From positions 1,048,055 through 1,112,054 of the forward strand of contig NC_018213.1 of assembly GCF_000219625.1 (NCBI RefSeq): a DNA stretch of 64,000 nt, read 5' to 3'. This DNA is from Zymoseptoria tritici IPO323 (Eukaryota; Ascomycota; Dothideomycetes; Mycosphaerellales; Mycosphaerellaceae). The position numbers were made by a program, and so were the translations under genes. The notes beneath the pieces are model-generated. The model worked only from the letters and a program-made list of their open reading frames with translations. It had not been told where the DNA came from and did no database searches. This document shows, piece after piece, positions 34,731 to 44,993 of this stretch. Every line of letters starts with the position of its first letter. The first letter of the stretch is position 1.

Positions 34731-35765
34731 ATGCCTGAAATGTCAGAATCCATCTCAGAGTTGTCCACAAGGCCACCTACTCGTGCGGCAGAGTGGCAGC
34801 TAGCAGATCCTAAACCAGCTGCCAAAACCACTACTACACCTCAAGACGAAAGCCCGCAGACGAACAATGCATCTCAAGGCCAAAGTCCGGAGACGAATAA
34901 CGCATCTCACGCCCAAGTTCCGCAGACGAACCACGCATCTCAAGGCCAAGGTCCACAGATCAAGTCTCCAACGGAACCCAAACCTGGACGAACCTCCATG
35001 CAACGCCTCATGAACAGGCGATCGGCTCCACGAAAAAGCAGTCCGCTCGCTCAATCCCCAATCAAGCGTCCCAAAACCCCAACAGACACTGCACAAGGCC
35101 CCATAAAAGAGCAGAAAATTCTGGGAAAATCTGAGTCACTTGTCGAAGTGATAGCTATCAACCCCATCATCGCAACTCCGGCCAGCCAACTCATCCACAA
35201 CTACAACACCTCCGCTACGCTCTCACCCCGCCCGACCTCTTTCTCCCAACCTCGCTCCAGTTTCTCCCAACCGCGCTCCAGTTTCTCCCAACCGCGCTCG
35301 AGCTTCTCTCAACCGCGCTCTAGCACGAGCACACCACCTGTCAGCTCGACTTTCCCTCCGCCGCGCTCTAGCACGAGCACACCGCCCGTCGGCTCCAGCC
35401 TCTCTCCGCCGCACTCTCGCACGAGCACACCGCCTGTCAGCTCTAATCTCTCTCCGCCGCGCTCCAGCACCAGCACACCAACCGTCAGCTCCCGCAACGA
35501 ACAGCCGCAGTATCAAGCCTATCGCGCCCACTCCGGCACCAGCACGCCTATAAGTGCTATCGCGGGTCCGATAGTCTACCAGCCGTCTGGCAAGATCGTG
35601 GATACGGTAGCGGGATCGAGTTCGGAGACGGGCACGAGTTCGAGTGAGCAGCAGTACCGGGCCTTTTCACCGTTTCAGAAAACACGGCAGTACTCTGGGC
35701 GGGAGGTTCAGAATTTCGACATGGTGGCGCACAGCATTGAGAATGCTATACAAGCGATGCGGTAA
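34731..35765 (+). CDS. Repeat-rich low-complexity hypothetical protein
   Basis: Single open frame of 344 codons from an ATG at 34731. Composition is Ser/Pro/Thr/Gln-rich with three internal repeat families (listed separately). Short non-repetitive patches are SMQRLMNRRSAPRKSSPLAQSPIKRPKTP, basic with Ser-Pro sites, and the C-terminal FDMVAHSIENAIQAMR, which looks amphipathic. No recognised domain. That the frame stays open through three different repeat periods (33, 21 and 48 bp, all multiples of three) supports real coding. It is the same orientation as and 222 bp after the conserved protein gene. Probably disordered and possibly fast evolving. Confidence 0.6.
   Translation: MPEMSESISELSTRPPTRAAEWQLADPKPAAKTTTTPQDESPQTNNASQGQSPETNNASHAQVPQTNHASQGQGPQIKSPTEPKPGRTSMQRLMNRRSAPRKSSPLAQSPIKRPKTPTDTAQGPIKEQKILGKSESLVEVIAINPIIATPASQLIHNYNTSATLSPRPTSFSQPRSSFSQPRSSFSQPRSSFSQPRSSTSTPPVSSTFPPPRSSTSTPPVGSSLSPPHSRTSTPPVSSNLSPPRSSTSTPTVSSRNEQPQYQAYRAHSGTSTPISAIAGPIVYQPSGKIVDTVAGSSSETGTSSSEQQYRAFSPFQKTRQYSGREVQNFDMVAHSIENAIQAMR
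34851..34955 (+). repeat. 33-bp coding tandem repeat, about 3 copies
   Basis: Units start at 34851, 34884 and 34917, each close to agcccgcagacgaacaatgc in its first part, with a truncated fourth after 34950. Each encodes an 11-residue PQTNNASQGQ-type unit. Confidence 0.85.
35240..35323 (+). repeat. 21-bp coding tandem repeat, 4 copies
   Basis: Units at 35240, 35261, 35282 and 35303 encode four copies of the heptapeptide SFSQPRS, nearly identical at nucleotide level. Confidence 0.9.
35324..35490 (+). repeat. 48-bp coding tandem repeat, about 3.5 copies
   Basis: Units at 35324, 35372 and 35420, with a partial fourth from 35468, each begin cacgagcacacc and encode 16-residue STPPVSS...PPRSST-type units. 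Confidence 0.9.
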
Positions 35766-36135
35766 TCTTTGGGAGAAGGACGGGTTTTGGAGGGAGGCGT
35801 TCTGGACATGAGCTTACGCCTCACGGGTTATTAGGACTCGGCATTCATATTCAAAACTTGACAGCGATAATGACGAAATCGAACGTGATGAGAAAGTTTT
35901 GCATGGAGAATGTCATTTCTTTCCGTTGCAAAGACAGATAGCAGCGTCACCATCTTCTATGCTCCCTACCCACAGTGTCTCTCAGACAAGACTTTTCCCA
36001 GCCAGTGACTCATCGTGCTATGCTTGACAAGACTAGACCGACGCAGCCCTCCAAGAACTCCGACCAGATCCTCACGCCTAATTTGTCCGCATCCCATGTT
36101 CTGCTCTATTTTCAATACCACGCATCAAACCACTC
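35766..36135. other. Convergent intergenic region, repeat protein and alpha-COP genes
   Basis: 370 bp; nothing beyond 3' flanks seen. Confidence 0.5.
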
Positions 36136-39100
36136 TCATACCGTCAACCTCAACCCACTGCTCGGCGCTCCAATCGCGGAGACCTCGCAGACCTTACAGA
36201 CGGTGCCCTTGTACTTGGTCTTGTACTTGGATCCATCAAAGGGACAGCTGGTGCTTGCCTCGCCGGCGTAGATGGGAGTGTACGACGCGGCGCAGATGTC
36301 GAATTCGCCAAAGGTGTCGTATTCAATCTCGATGGCGTCCGTTGGGGAGCGTTCGGCGACGGCCTTCATCTTGCGAGCCTGGAAGGGATGTTAGAAATGG
36401 CAGACGTTAGACAATAGATGATATCTTACCGTCTCCTTGAACTTGGCGTTAGTCCCACGCTCGATCAGAGCGTTCGCAAAGTTCAACACGCTGCCGAGCT
36501 GCTTGTTCTTGTTGGCAAAGTTCATGGCTGAAAAGAGAGCCAGAGTCTGATGTTGAGGCTCGATGTCGGGCACGGTGAAGTAAGCGGAGAGTTCCAAACT
36601 GCGTTTTCGAATGTCTTCCGAGAACGAGCTTAGGTCTGTTGCGCCGCCGACGATCTTGCGACGCTCGAGTTCGATTGACATTGCGAGGACGTATTGCGCG
36701 GCTTGTTGGACGGCTTGCTGTGCTTCTTGTGCTTGGCTGGGAGTGGAGACTGCGTTGACCATGAGGAGATGAAGTGCCTTCTTGAAGGACACCACGCCCT
36801 CTTCGAGCTTGTTGGCCTTCATTGCATTGCGGCCGGTGGACAACTCGGCGGCTTGAATGGATTCTAAGTCTCGTGGTATAAGCGGCAGGACTTTGCGCGA
36901 GTCGGTCTCGTTCAATGTCCTCCGTACGTAGTTGACCAGCGGTGGCATGCCGGCATTGGCAGGAAGATATGTGCGTGTCGACTGGTAAATCTCCATAAAG
37001 CGATCCTCCAGAGGCTTGAAGTTGACTGCGCCAACTTGTCGGTTGAGCAGATTCATCGCCGTGTCAAAGCTTCCAGCTGCTGCGTGGTCGGCTGCGAGCG
37101 GCGAATTGCGTGCCCAAAGATCGGCCTCAGTGCTACCAGCGCCTGCCTCTGCACTTTCGACGTTGACAAAGTCTTCCTCGACTTCTGGAACGGCGTCGTC
37201 GCCCATGTCCCAGCCAGCTGCCGCGTCGTCGTCCTCGCCGTCCTCGAGATCGCCGTTGCCGACGACTTCTTCGCTTGCGAGCAAGTCATCTTCGACAAAG
37301 CCGTTCGTATCTTGCACCACAGTCTCGTCGCCTTCGGCCATAAGTGCTTTCTCAAAAGAGCTCGTTCCAGATGCCCTGGTCGGCCAGTTGGATCGGAATG
37401 TGGGCGCAACAGCCCGTGGAGGAGCGACGGGTTGCCCGACGGTCGGAAGTGTTACTTGATCCTCGGTCAATCCGCTGATCTCAAGAATCGTCTGGCACTC
37501 CTCTTCCAGACCATGTGACTTCGCCGTGAGGTACGCAAGCGGGTACTGGTCGACCTCCTTGAGCATCTCTATCCGGTTCTGCACATCGGACAAATAGATC
37601 GAGTTCTGGAAGCGGCTGGTCATGTCGCCTCTGTGCTCAGCGATCTTGGCCATGCGCTGCAGCTTCTCTTGGTCGCCAGTAGCAAGGTACAAGAATGAGA
37701 GCTTGTCAAAGTTGCGCAGCTTCTGGTAGGTCATCTCGACGATTTGATGGTTACCATGTGCCAGTGCCTCGGTGCTGAGGCGTTGCCAAAGTTGTGGACG
37801 GTCTAGTTGCTTTGCCATTTCAACGGCAACATCAAGGTTGCCGCACTCGATTGCCAGCTCGAATCGGGTCTGTGGATCCTGCACGAATTGCAAAGCAATT
37901 TCTGGGTATCCCTTCTTTTGCAAGTACGAGATGATGCTCTGCCCGACAAGACTGGAAGTCTTGATGATGTTCAGCATCTCGTCGTAGTGACGCTTCACAA
38001 GTGCAAGCTTGAAACGGTATTCCGTCGGATCGATCGTTAGAATCTTGGGTTTGGCGGCACGGTCCAGGCAGTAGACGCTCCGGCCCTTGACACGGACAAG
38101 GTAGATGACATGCTCGAGGGTGCGAACAATGCCGTTGTCTCCGTTCATAAGAGCATACTTGATGTGGTTGAGTGTCGAGTAAAGGAGTACGCCAGCGTCG
38201 TCCCAAGTAGCACTCTTGATCCGAATGGTCTCGTGAAGAGTGCTGATTTGCTCAAGCGACTTGTTGACGATTGTGACATTGTGCTTGCTGAGCAGTGCAG
38301 CGTGTAGACCATCACCAGACCACACGACGTACTTCACTCCCGCAACTGCGAGCTCGGCAAGCTGCTTCTTCTGTTGGATGTCGTAGAGGTAAACGTGAGT
38401 TGGTGCGATGAGCAGGAGACAGCCAGTCCCACCGAACACCATGTCGGTGGTGCCTGCCGGGGGCTTAATGGTCTTGGTCGTCGAATTCTGGAGGTCCTTG
38501 ATATCGATTTGCTGGTTGGCAGAGTTGAACACAGCGAAACGATTGCGAGCAACGAAAACAGCGGCTGCACCGGTTCCGCGGTGAGTGCTGGTTGGCTCAA
38601 CCGCACCAGACGCATCCCGAGGAAGACTCATCAGCTCATAGGTGCCATTCTCGGCAGGTGTCGTGACAAGGATAGATCGTTCGGCTGGGTTGTAGGAAAC
38701 TGTTCGCGGTGGAACCCACGCACTGCCGAGCTTCTTGAGCGACAGCATGGATGGGCTCTCAATGTTCTTCGTAAAGTCGTATGACCGTACGTGCTTCTCC
38801 TTGTTGATGAAGAAAATGTTGTTTTGGTAGACAGCAGAGGCAGGACGCTCGCGCTCCAGCTTGAAGACCATCACTCCATTATCGTGTCCAGCAGCGAAGA
38901 GGTTGATCTCAGGGTGTGCAGCAATCACCCAGAAGCGATCGTTCTCGCGTTTGAATGACTGCACGGACGTCCTTCTGTTCAAGTCCCATACGCGAATGGT
39001 CTTGTCCTCCCCGACCGACAGGATCAAGTCCTGATGAGGGTGGAATAGAGCAGCAGAAGCGTTCTGGAAATGTCCTCTGCATGTGTCCACCTCCCAAGCT

Positions 39101-39909
39101 TTTGTCTCGCTCATTCGCCAGAGCTTCACGAGCCTGTCGTCGCCCGCAGACACGATGAGCGGCAGTGTCGGGTGGAACGCGACCCAATTAACACCGCGAT
39201 CGTGGCCTTCCAGCACGAACTTCACGACCGCATCTGTGTTCCCGAACATATCCGCCTGATTCTGATTTTGACGTGCCATCTGATCCTCGAACGACATTGA
39301 CGATGGCGCGGCCGAGTGCTTCTTCCGCAGTCCAGAAATGTCCCAAACTCGTACCGATTGGTCCAAAGATGCGGAAACGACTAAGTCCTCCTTGGGATGG
39401 AACTGGGCGCACATGGTGTAGTGGTTGTGGCCGGTCATTGTGCAGACTGCGAACTGTGATTAGTACAGGCTGATCTGCCCACCATCGTGAATCGTGATCT
39501 TACTCAATGATCTGTTTTGCCAATTCCATATGCGGATCGTCTGATCGTCGGAACTGGAAATGATCCATGGCAGCTCATGGTGAAAGAACACGGTCCGGAC
39601 ATAGTCCAAATGTCCGTTGAGTGTGAAAAGACACCTCCTGGTCTGATACGACCAGACCTTGATCTTGTAATCATCTCCTCCTGACACGAATAGTGGTTGC
39701 GTCTTGTGGAAATCAATGCCTCTGACAGGTCCATCGTGCTCCTCAAAGCGGTCTATGAGGGTTCCCATGCGGTAGTCCCAGAGCTGAATCGTCGAGGAGT
39801 GCAGTGACACGAGGATCCATGGTCGTTTCGGGTGGAAGGCGATGCCTTTGGCGCGGGACGATTTCGACTCGAACTTTGTGAGCATCGCGGGCGAGGCAGA
39901 AGAACTCAT
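36136..39909 (-). CDS. cop1: Coatomer subunit alpha (alpha-COP)
   Basis: Three minus-strand exons, 39909-39504, 39446-36430 and 36378-36136, with introns of 57 and 51 nt (GTAAGA...CGCAG and GTAAGA...TCCAG), give 1221 residues, the usual alpha-COP length. The N-terminus is a WD40 propeller (about 1-320) with [23 protein letters not shown] and [16 protein letters not shown], the last interrupted by intron 1. A second propeller and helical solenoid follow, and the C-terminal domain ends [19 protein letters not shown], typical of alpha-COP. It is a core subunit of the COPI coat for Golgi-to-ER traffic and binds dilysine cargo signals. It is divergent from the hypothetical gene at 41369. Confidence 0.97.
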
Positions 39910-41368
39910 GGTGGGCTGTCGAGAGGAGCCTCAGCTCCGAGCAGGTGCTGCTTCCCCAGAGACGCGGCGCGCGATTTTCGAAGAGACGAAGAGAGAGACA
40001 GCGGACGCGTAGCACTCTTGTTTGCAGGTCCTAAGGCAGTGTGAAGGGTGGTGGAAAGTATACCTGACGTTAAAGCAGACAGCTGGCGAACCCCATTGAC
40101 ATCCTGAATTCGCCAAGGCAAGGGGCTCTCTCGAATGCCTTACCTAAGCAGGAGCGCCCTCTTCATGGTGAGCCCAGGTTCAAACAGAACCTTGCCCTTC
40201 CACCTACAACATCACGGGTGATCTTCGACATGAGAAGGAGACCGCATCTCCTTCATCACATGTTGCGAGATGTTCCACGCAGTTCGTCGTTGTTGTTGGC
40301 GTGCCCTGCTAAGTTCCCTTCACTGTCCGAACCTGCCCGCCCTTCCTTTTTGGCCGTTCTGCTAACTCATCACCCATGGTTTGCTAAGTCGGTCTTATAG
40401 TCTTGCTTGACTGCCCAGGTATCTTCAACAGGTGTCCTGCTGTTGCCGTTATCCTCGGCAGGCTCCCACTATTTCCAATTCCAGTCCACTGGGGCCAGCA
40501 AGCAGAGCAAGCAGACGCGGCTCAACTGCCCTCAGGCCGGACTGTACACCCGACGTCTGCCACTCCTCACACGGTTACACAACCTCCAGGAGTAGTACAG
40601 CAACATGACAGCCGTCTCGACTGCAGACGGTACCGCCACCGTCAACGTCGCCATTGGCTGAATGTTCCTATCGACCTCCTTCCAAAGTGTACAGCGCATC
40701 GCATAGCGACGTCGGCAGGGTCCCGGGGAAACTCGGTTCCAAGCGAAGCATGGGACCTGTATCTTTTCTTCATCAACCAACCCATGCTCTATCGCGCGTA
40801 ATCCACGAACACAAAGAGACAAGCGAATTGTCCTCTCTCCTGCGTCGATCCATCACTCACTCGGTCGGCAAATCGTCACGAGTGATCCTTGCCACTCGCA
40901 TCTTCGTCTTGAAACGCTGGTTGAGGCCCGCATGATAGTGCAGGGTGCTTCCCCGGCTCGATCACTTACTCCAGGCTTTTATACCACCCTATTGCGCAAG
41001 CAAGGCACGCTGTCACTCAGCCTGACGCTCTGGTCGTCCACTCTTCTTCCATCTATCCCACACTGGTGTCGCAGCTGATAACAGCGCATGGCTCGTGGTC
41101 TTTCCTCCACGCTCGCAGATAAGACAGGGACTCTCTCTGCTTCTCACACATCGGTCTCTGCTTCTCACACATCGGACGTTCATTTAGTCCTTACCCGATT
41201 ACCAACAAAGATGCTACAGCCTGCATTTCGAAGTCAGAATTACATTGTCAAGAGACATCACCGTCCTTATCTTGGTGCCGGAGCCGATTCGACGGACTCT
41301 CGCTGAGCGTCATATCAACTAAGCTATCGGAGGAGCATTCATCGGGTTGCGGCCACATCTTTGAAGAG
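39910..41368. other. Long divergent intergenic region, no gene supported
   Basis: About 1.5 kb between alpha-COP (minus) and the hypothetical gene at 41369 (plus). Plus-strand frames at 40403-40801 and 41088-41306 have no domain. A TATA-like string ttttatacc occurs near 40976. A short imperfect duplication of ctctgcttctcacacatcgg occurs at about 41136-41174. Confidence 0.5.
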
Positions 41369-42106
41369 ATGACAGAGACACTTCATCCAACTGCGGGATT
41401 TTCAGCGGAGGCACGCATGCCCCGCGTACCCCACACCCCGCCATATACACCCGTGCGCAATACGAAGCGCAGACTGGAACACAGCAACTCACCGGCATCC
41501 TCTCGTGCGGCGTCTGTCCACCCGACTGAGACAGTCAGCCCTGCAAAGAAGGTTGCCAGACAGTCTTCGAACGACGACATTACAGTGGAGGAGCTCGTCG
41601 AAGGCGATACTGGCTACGATGTCGGTGGCGTGTACCCCGACGGACTGGAAGAGGCTATCAGCGATAGCGACAACGACTGGGAGACGACATCTGATATCAG
41701 CGACCCTGAGACGACCACTGGTCTCAGTCAAGAATTTTCTCAGTTGCTCTCCAGCAGTCCAGAAGCCGATTTCGAGCAACTGCGCAGGCAGCGACGTCGA
41801 CACAGGCGAACCAACTCTCGAATCTACAAACGATCGCACAGCCAGAGTGTTGCAAACGAAGCGACTGTGACTGACGTTGAAGCTATGGCGGATCACGATG
41901 TTATTGGCAGTCAGCGAAGGCTGAGAAGAAGGACGCGTGGACCGCAAGATGCTCCCGTCGAATTCTCGGGCCTCGCAAAGAGCACTTCGGCGACTGATCC
42001 TATTATTGCTGATGCCGACGTCGAATCTGACGAGACTATCGAGCATGATGCCAACGAGTGCTCAGGTATGGATGTCGACGACTCCAAGGTAGCGGTGGAT
42101 GAATGA
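41369..42106 (+). CDS. Hypothetical nuclear-type protein with acidic and Arg-rich regions
   Basis: Single open frame of 245 residues. The N-terminus has Pro/Thr-rich TPPYTPVRNTKRR, the middle is acidic with Ser-Asp runs (DSDNDWETTSDISDPE), and a compact Arg-rich segment RRQRRRHRRTNSRIYKRSHSQS (about 138-160) is followed by SQRRLRRRTRGP. The Arg-rich segment looks like a nuclear localisation or nucleic-acid binding patch and seems the most conserved part, by recollection of similar dothideomycete hypotheticals. No enzyme motif, signal peptide or membrane segment. Coding is supported by frame length and amino-acid patterning only. Confidence 0.6.
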   Translation: MTETLHPTAGFSAEARMPRVPHTPPYTPVRNTKRRLEHSNSPASSRAASVHPTETVSPAKKVARQSSNDDITVEELVEGDTGYDVGGVYPDGLEEAISDSDNDWETTSDISDPETTTGLSQEFSQLLSSSPEADFEQLRRQRRRHRRTNSRIYKRSHSQSVANEATVTDVEAMADHDVIGSQRRLRRRTRGPQDAPVEFSGLAKSTSATDPIIADADVESDETIEHDANECSGMDVDDSKVAVDE

Positions 42107-42880
42107 GGACCGGCACGGCTCGACAGAGATTTCCGGTAGCGAACGATGCGTCGGTCACAACGACTCTAACAAATCTTGGCTTGAAGGACATCTTGCTAAA
42201 CCCGCGTGACCGAAACGCTTGCGCTAGAACAAGCCATCAGTGCTATTCATATCTGCCGAAGTCGACGTGTGCACCAAGTCTGCCAGCGCACGAATGACAA
42301 GAATTCCCACAAGGCTGTGCTGTCGTCTGACCTATAAGCGACTGCACCTGCGTTGGCTGACTTTGAAGCGATCGCTTCCTCTGGCTTACTGCAGCTGAGC
42401 TCAGCCTCGAGCTACAAACACTTTCGTCCACATTCTCCGCTCGTCGACCCAGACTTCTTTCGTCCCCGGACACCCAACACGAACTGTGGCTCGTTTGCCT
42501 TCATCCCATCGAAGCAGCGCCACACCTGCACGAAGCTTATTGTTGTTGAGACTGGTCTCGCCGTCAGACTTTACCAACATCGAGTCCTTCTAAGCAACAA
42601 ACCACAGCGCAAGCTTACGACGACGCTTCCTCCGCTTGTGCAAGATACCGACGAGCTGTTTTGGGAGACAGACTACCCGATTATTCTCTTAGCTTTGAGA
42701 TTGTTAGTGCAACCTCCTCATGTATATCAAGACTGACGAGCCTCTACAACTCTGATCTTTCCATCCTCAAGCAATACATCGTTCTCAGGTTTCCTACCAA
42801 AGCAACATCTTTCTTCTCTTCTTTCCTTGTCTCCTTGGATATAGTTCTCCCCCATTGTTCTAGACATTCATTCAACCATC
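42107..42880. other. Intergenic region and cupin gene promoter
   Basis: About 0.8 kb; open frames present are short and unrecognised. CT-rich just before the cupin start. Confidence 0.5.
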
Positions 42881-43877
42881 ATGTCTATCGCACGTTTCAT
42901 CGTCGCCGGCCTTGCCAGCATCGCCAGCGTCTCTGCTCTACCACAAGGGGCAGCGCCCTTTAGCAGTGTTTCCGGCAACTCGACTCTGTCACTAGGCTCG
43001 CCTCCATCGCTCACTCAAGGCCCTCGTCCTGAAGGACCAGGAAGCTTCAGCAGTCGTCCTGTCAACACGATTCTTCCTACGATCTCTCAGCCTGGTCCTG
43101 CCGCGCCCGTCAACTCTGGCGCAGCAGCCGCAGCCGCCTCCGCCGCAGCAGCTCTCGCCAAAGAAGCCCAGGCCGACGTCACCAATGTCGCTCGCTTCAA
43201 CACTCTTCTTACGGTCAACGGAGATGGCAAAGAGCTTCTTCCTGCCAACGAGCTCCGCGATCGTGTCGTATTTGACTTTGGTGCTCGAGCCGCACCTCTC
43301 GGCAAAGGAGGACGCTTCGTTCTCGCAAATGAAAACAACTTCCCCATCTTGGTTGAACAAGGAATCTCTACTGCCGTGGCTTTCCTCGAACCATGTAAGT
43401 AAGCCAAGGAGGAAGCTCAAGGTCTACTCACTGACATTTCTCTCAGGCAGCATGAACAGCCCTCACACCCACCCTCGTGCCACGGAATGGCTCACCGTCG
43501 TTCAAGGCCAAGTCAAGACTGGCTTCATGCTGGAGAACGGATTCCTCGCGGGCAAGGAAACAGGCCAGCTGACGACTCAAGTCTCTGCCGAGCTCTCCGC
43601 TTTCCAAGGCACCATTTTTCCTCAGGGCTCAATTCACTTCCAGTTCAACGACCAGTGCGAACCTGCCACCTTCATTGCCACTCTAAACTCCGCCGATCCG
43701 GGCACTTCTCAAGTCGCGCAGAACTTCTTCTTCTTGGACGACAGGGTCGTTGATGTTGCGCTTGGCGAGATCAATCAAATAAACGGCAAGAACATCGACC
43801 AGTTCCGTACCACTCTCCCGGCCAACTTGGTGCAGGCCGTGGACTCTTGCCTGGCTCGTTGTGGTCCCAAGTACTGA
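42881..43877 (+). CDS. Secreted cupin-domain protein (spherulin/germin-like)
   Basis: Two exons, 42881-43394 and 43447-43877, with a 52-nt intron (GTAAGT...CTCAG), give 314 residues. A classical signal peptide MSIARFIVAGLASIASVSA is followed by a Ser/Pro-rich stretch and an Ala-rich run (about 78-95). The cupin starts near 100; motif 1 is HTHPRATEWLTVVQGQ (two His and Glu as metal ligands) and motif 2 lies around FPQGSIHFQFN (His ligand). Fungal members of this group resemble spherulin 1A and oxalate decarboxylase/germin folds. The metal ligands are intact, so metal binding is likely, but the reaction is unknown. Confidence 0.88.
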
Positions 43878-44266
43878 ATTTCTTGAGATTGGCATTGAGC
43901 GTTAGTGAATTTCTGTTTTGAGCGTTACTTTTGTGGACGTTGGCGCGGCGTTAGGAGTCCCATTCTTATCGAGCATCGCATACACAGCTTAGATCAATAC
44001 TACAATCACGGTATCCACCGGCAATATCTTACGAAGACTTAACCTGGCGTTGACTTCTGTGGCGAAGGTCGATAGCGGCCGAGGAACTGACGGCGGATTG
44101 ATTTTGTAAATGGCAGATGTGGTGACCATGGCGTACCCGAACTCTTGAAAACAATTACAAGTCTGGTGTATTCTTCGACGAAACTGCAGGTCGACTCGCA
44201 CGCAGCCGGTGCGTGAGAGATGTGCCGATGCTCCCGACTCTTCTTCCTCCAACGACCTGTCCATAT
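43878..44266. other. Convergent intergenic region, cupin and cytochrome b5-like genes
   Basis: 389 bp of 3' flanks; nothing else seen. Confidence 0.5.
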
Positions 44267-44583
44267 CTATAGCTTCGCCTCCTCCTTCAATGTGCCGATC
44301 TTGAGCTTGGGGGAGTACTTCTTGAGCACGCCCTCGTTATGGTACTACGGAATCGTCAGGACCGTGTTTCGCTATACCCAGCATATTCGCCTCCACCATC
44401 ACTCACCTTCCAGAACTGCTTGCTGGCATCCTTGCCACCGACTCTTTTGAGGATCTTTGCGCCACCTGGGTGCTCATCGACGAATCCGGCCATCTCGTAG
44501 ACTTCTCCGTCAATGATGATGTGGAGTCCCTTCTCGACGGTGTTGTGCTCTCCGACCTCCTTCGCGGTGAATTGCTTGGACAT
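44267..44583 (-). CDS. Soluble cytochrome b5-like heme-binding protein
   Basis: Two minus-strand exons, 44583-44407 and 44344-44267, with a 62-nt intron (GTGAGT...CCGTAG), give 84 residues. The first heme ligand is in [10 protein letters not shown] (His38); the second is probably His61 in [11 protein letters not shown], whose codon lies at the start of exon 2. The fold is complete but there is no hydrophobic tail, so it should be soluble rather than ER- or mitochondria-anchored. Small b5 proteins donate electrons to desaturases, hydroxylases or P450s; the partner here is unknown. Confidence 0.9.
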
Positions 44584-44993
44584 TATGGCGGCTTTGGCGG
44601 GTTATGGATGGGTCCCTTGAAAGAATGCGAATTATCGGACTGCTATCGAGCTTGGGGTTCTTGTTGCGGCGACGAGTGTGGCGGGAAATGGTTCAAGAGG
44701 GACTGAAGATATATTGTTTCGCGAGTCGAATAATCAACGCGGTTATCACTGGTCGGCTGATCCATCAGCCGAGGTTGGGGATGGAAGCAGATCTTCCCGC
44801 GGTCCACGTGAGGTGAAGTTCGCCGAATTTTAGGCGTGAAGTCCGACCCCTGCTGAACTAGAACTAAGGTACCGCAGCTGCCTGAAGGGGAAGTCTTTAG
44901 ATCTAGCGCCAAAGTCGCACGCTCACCGGTTCACGGCATCAGGAAGAGAATGATACGAAGCACGTCTACAAAGCTCCAGATAGCGATAGGACC
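44584..44993. promoter_or_regulatory. Divergent promoter region, cytochrome b5-like and AlkB genes
   Basis: 410 bp between the start codons; no gene or clear motif. Confidence 0.5.
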
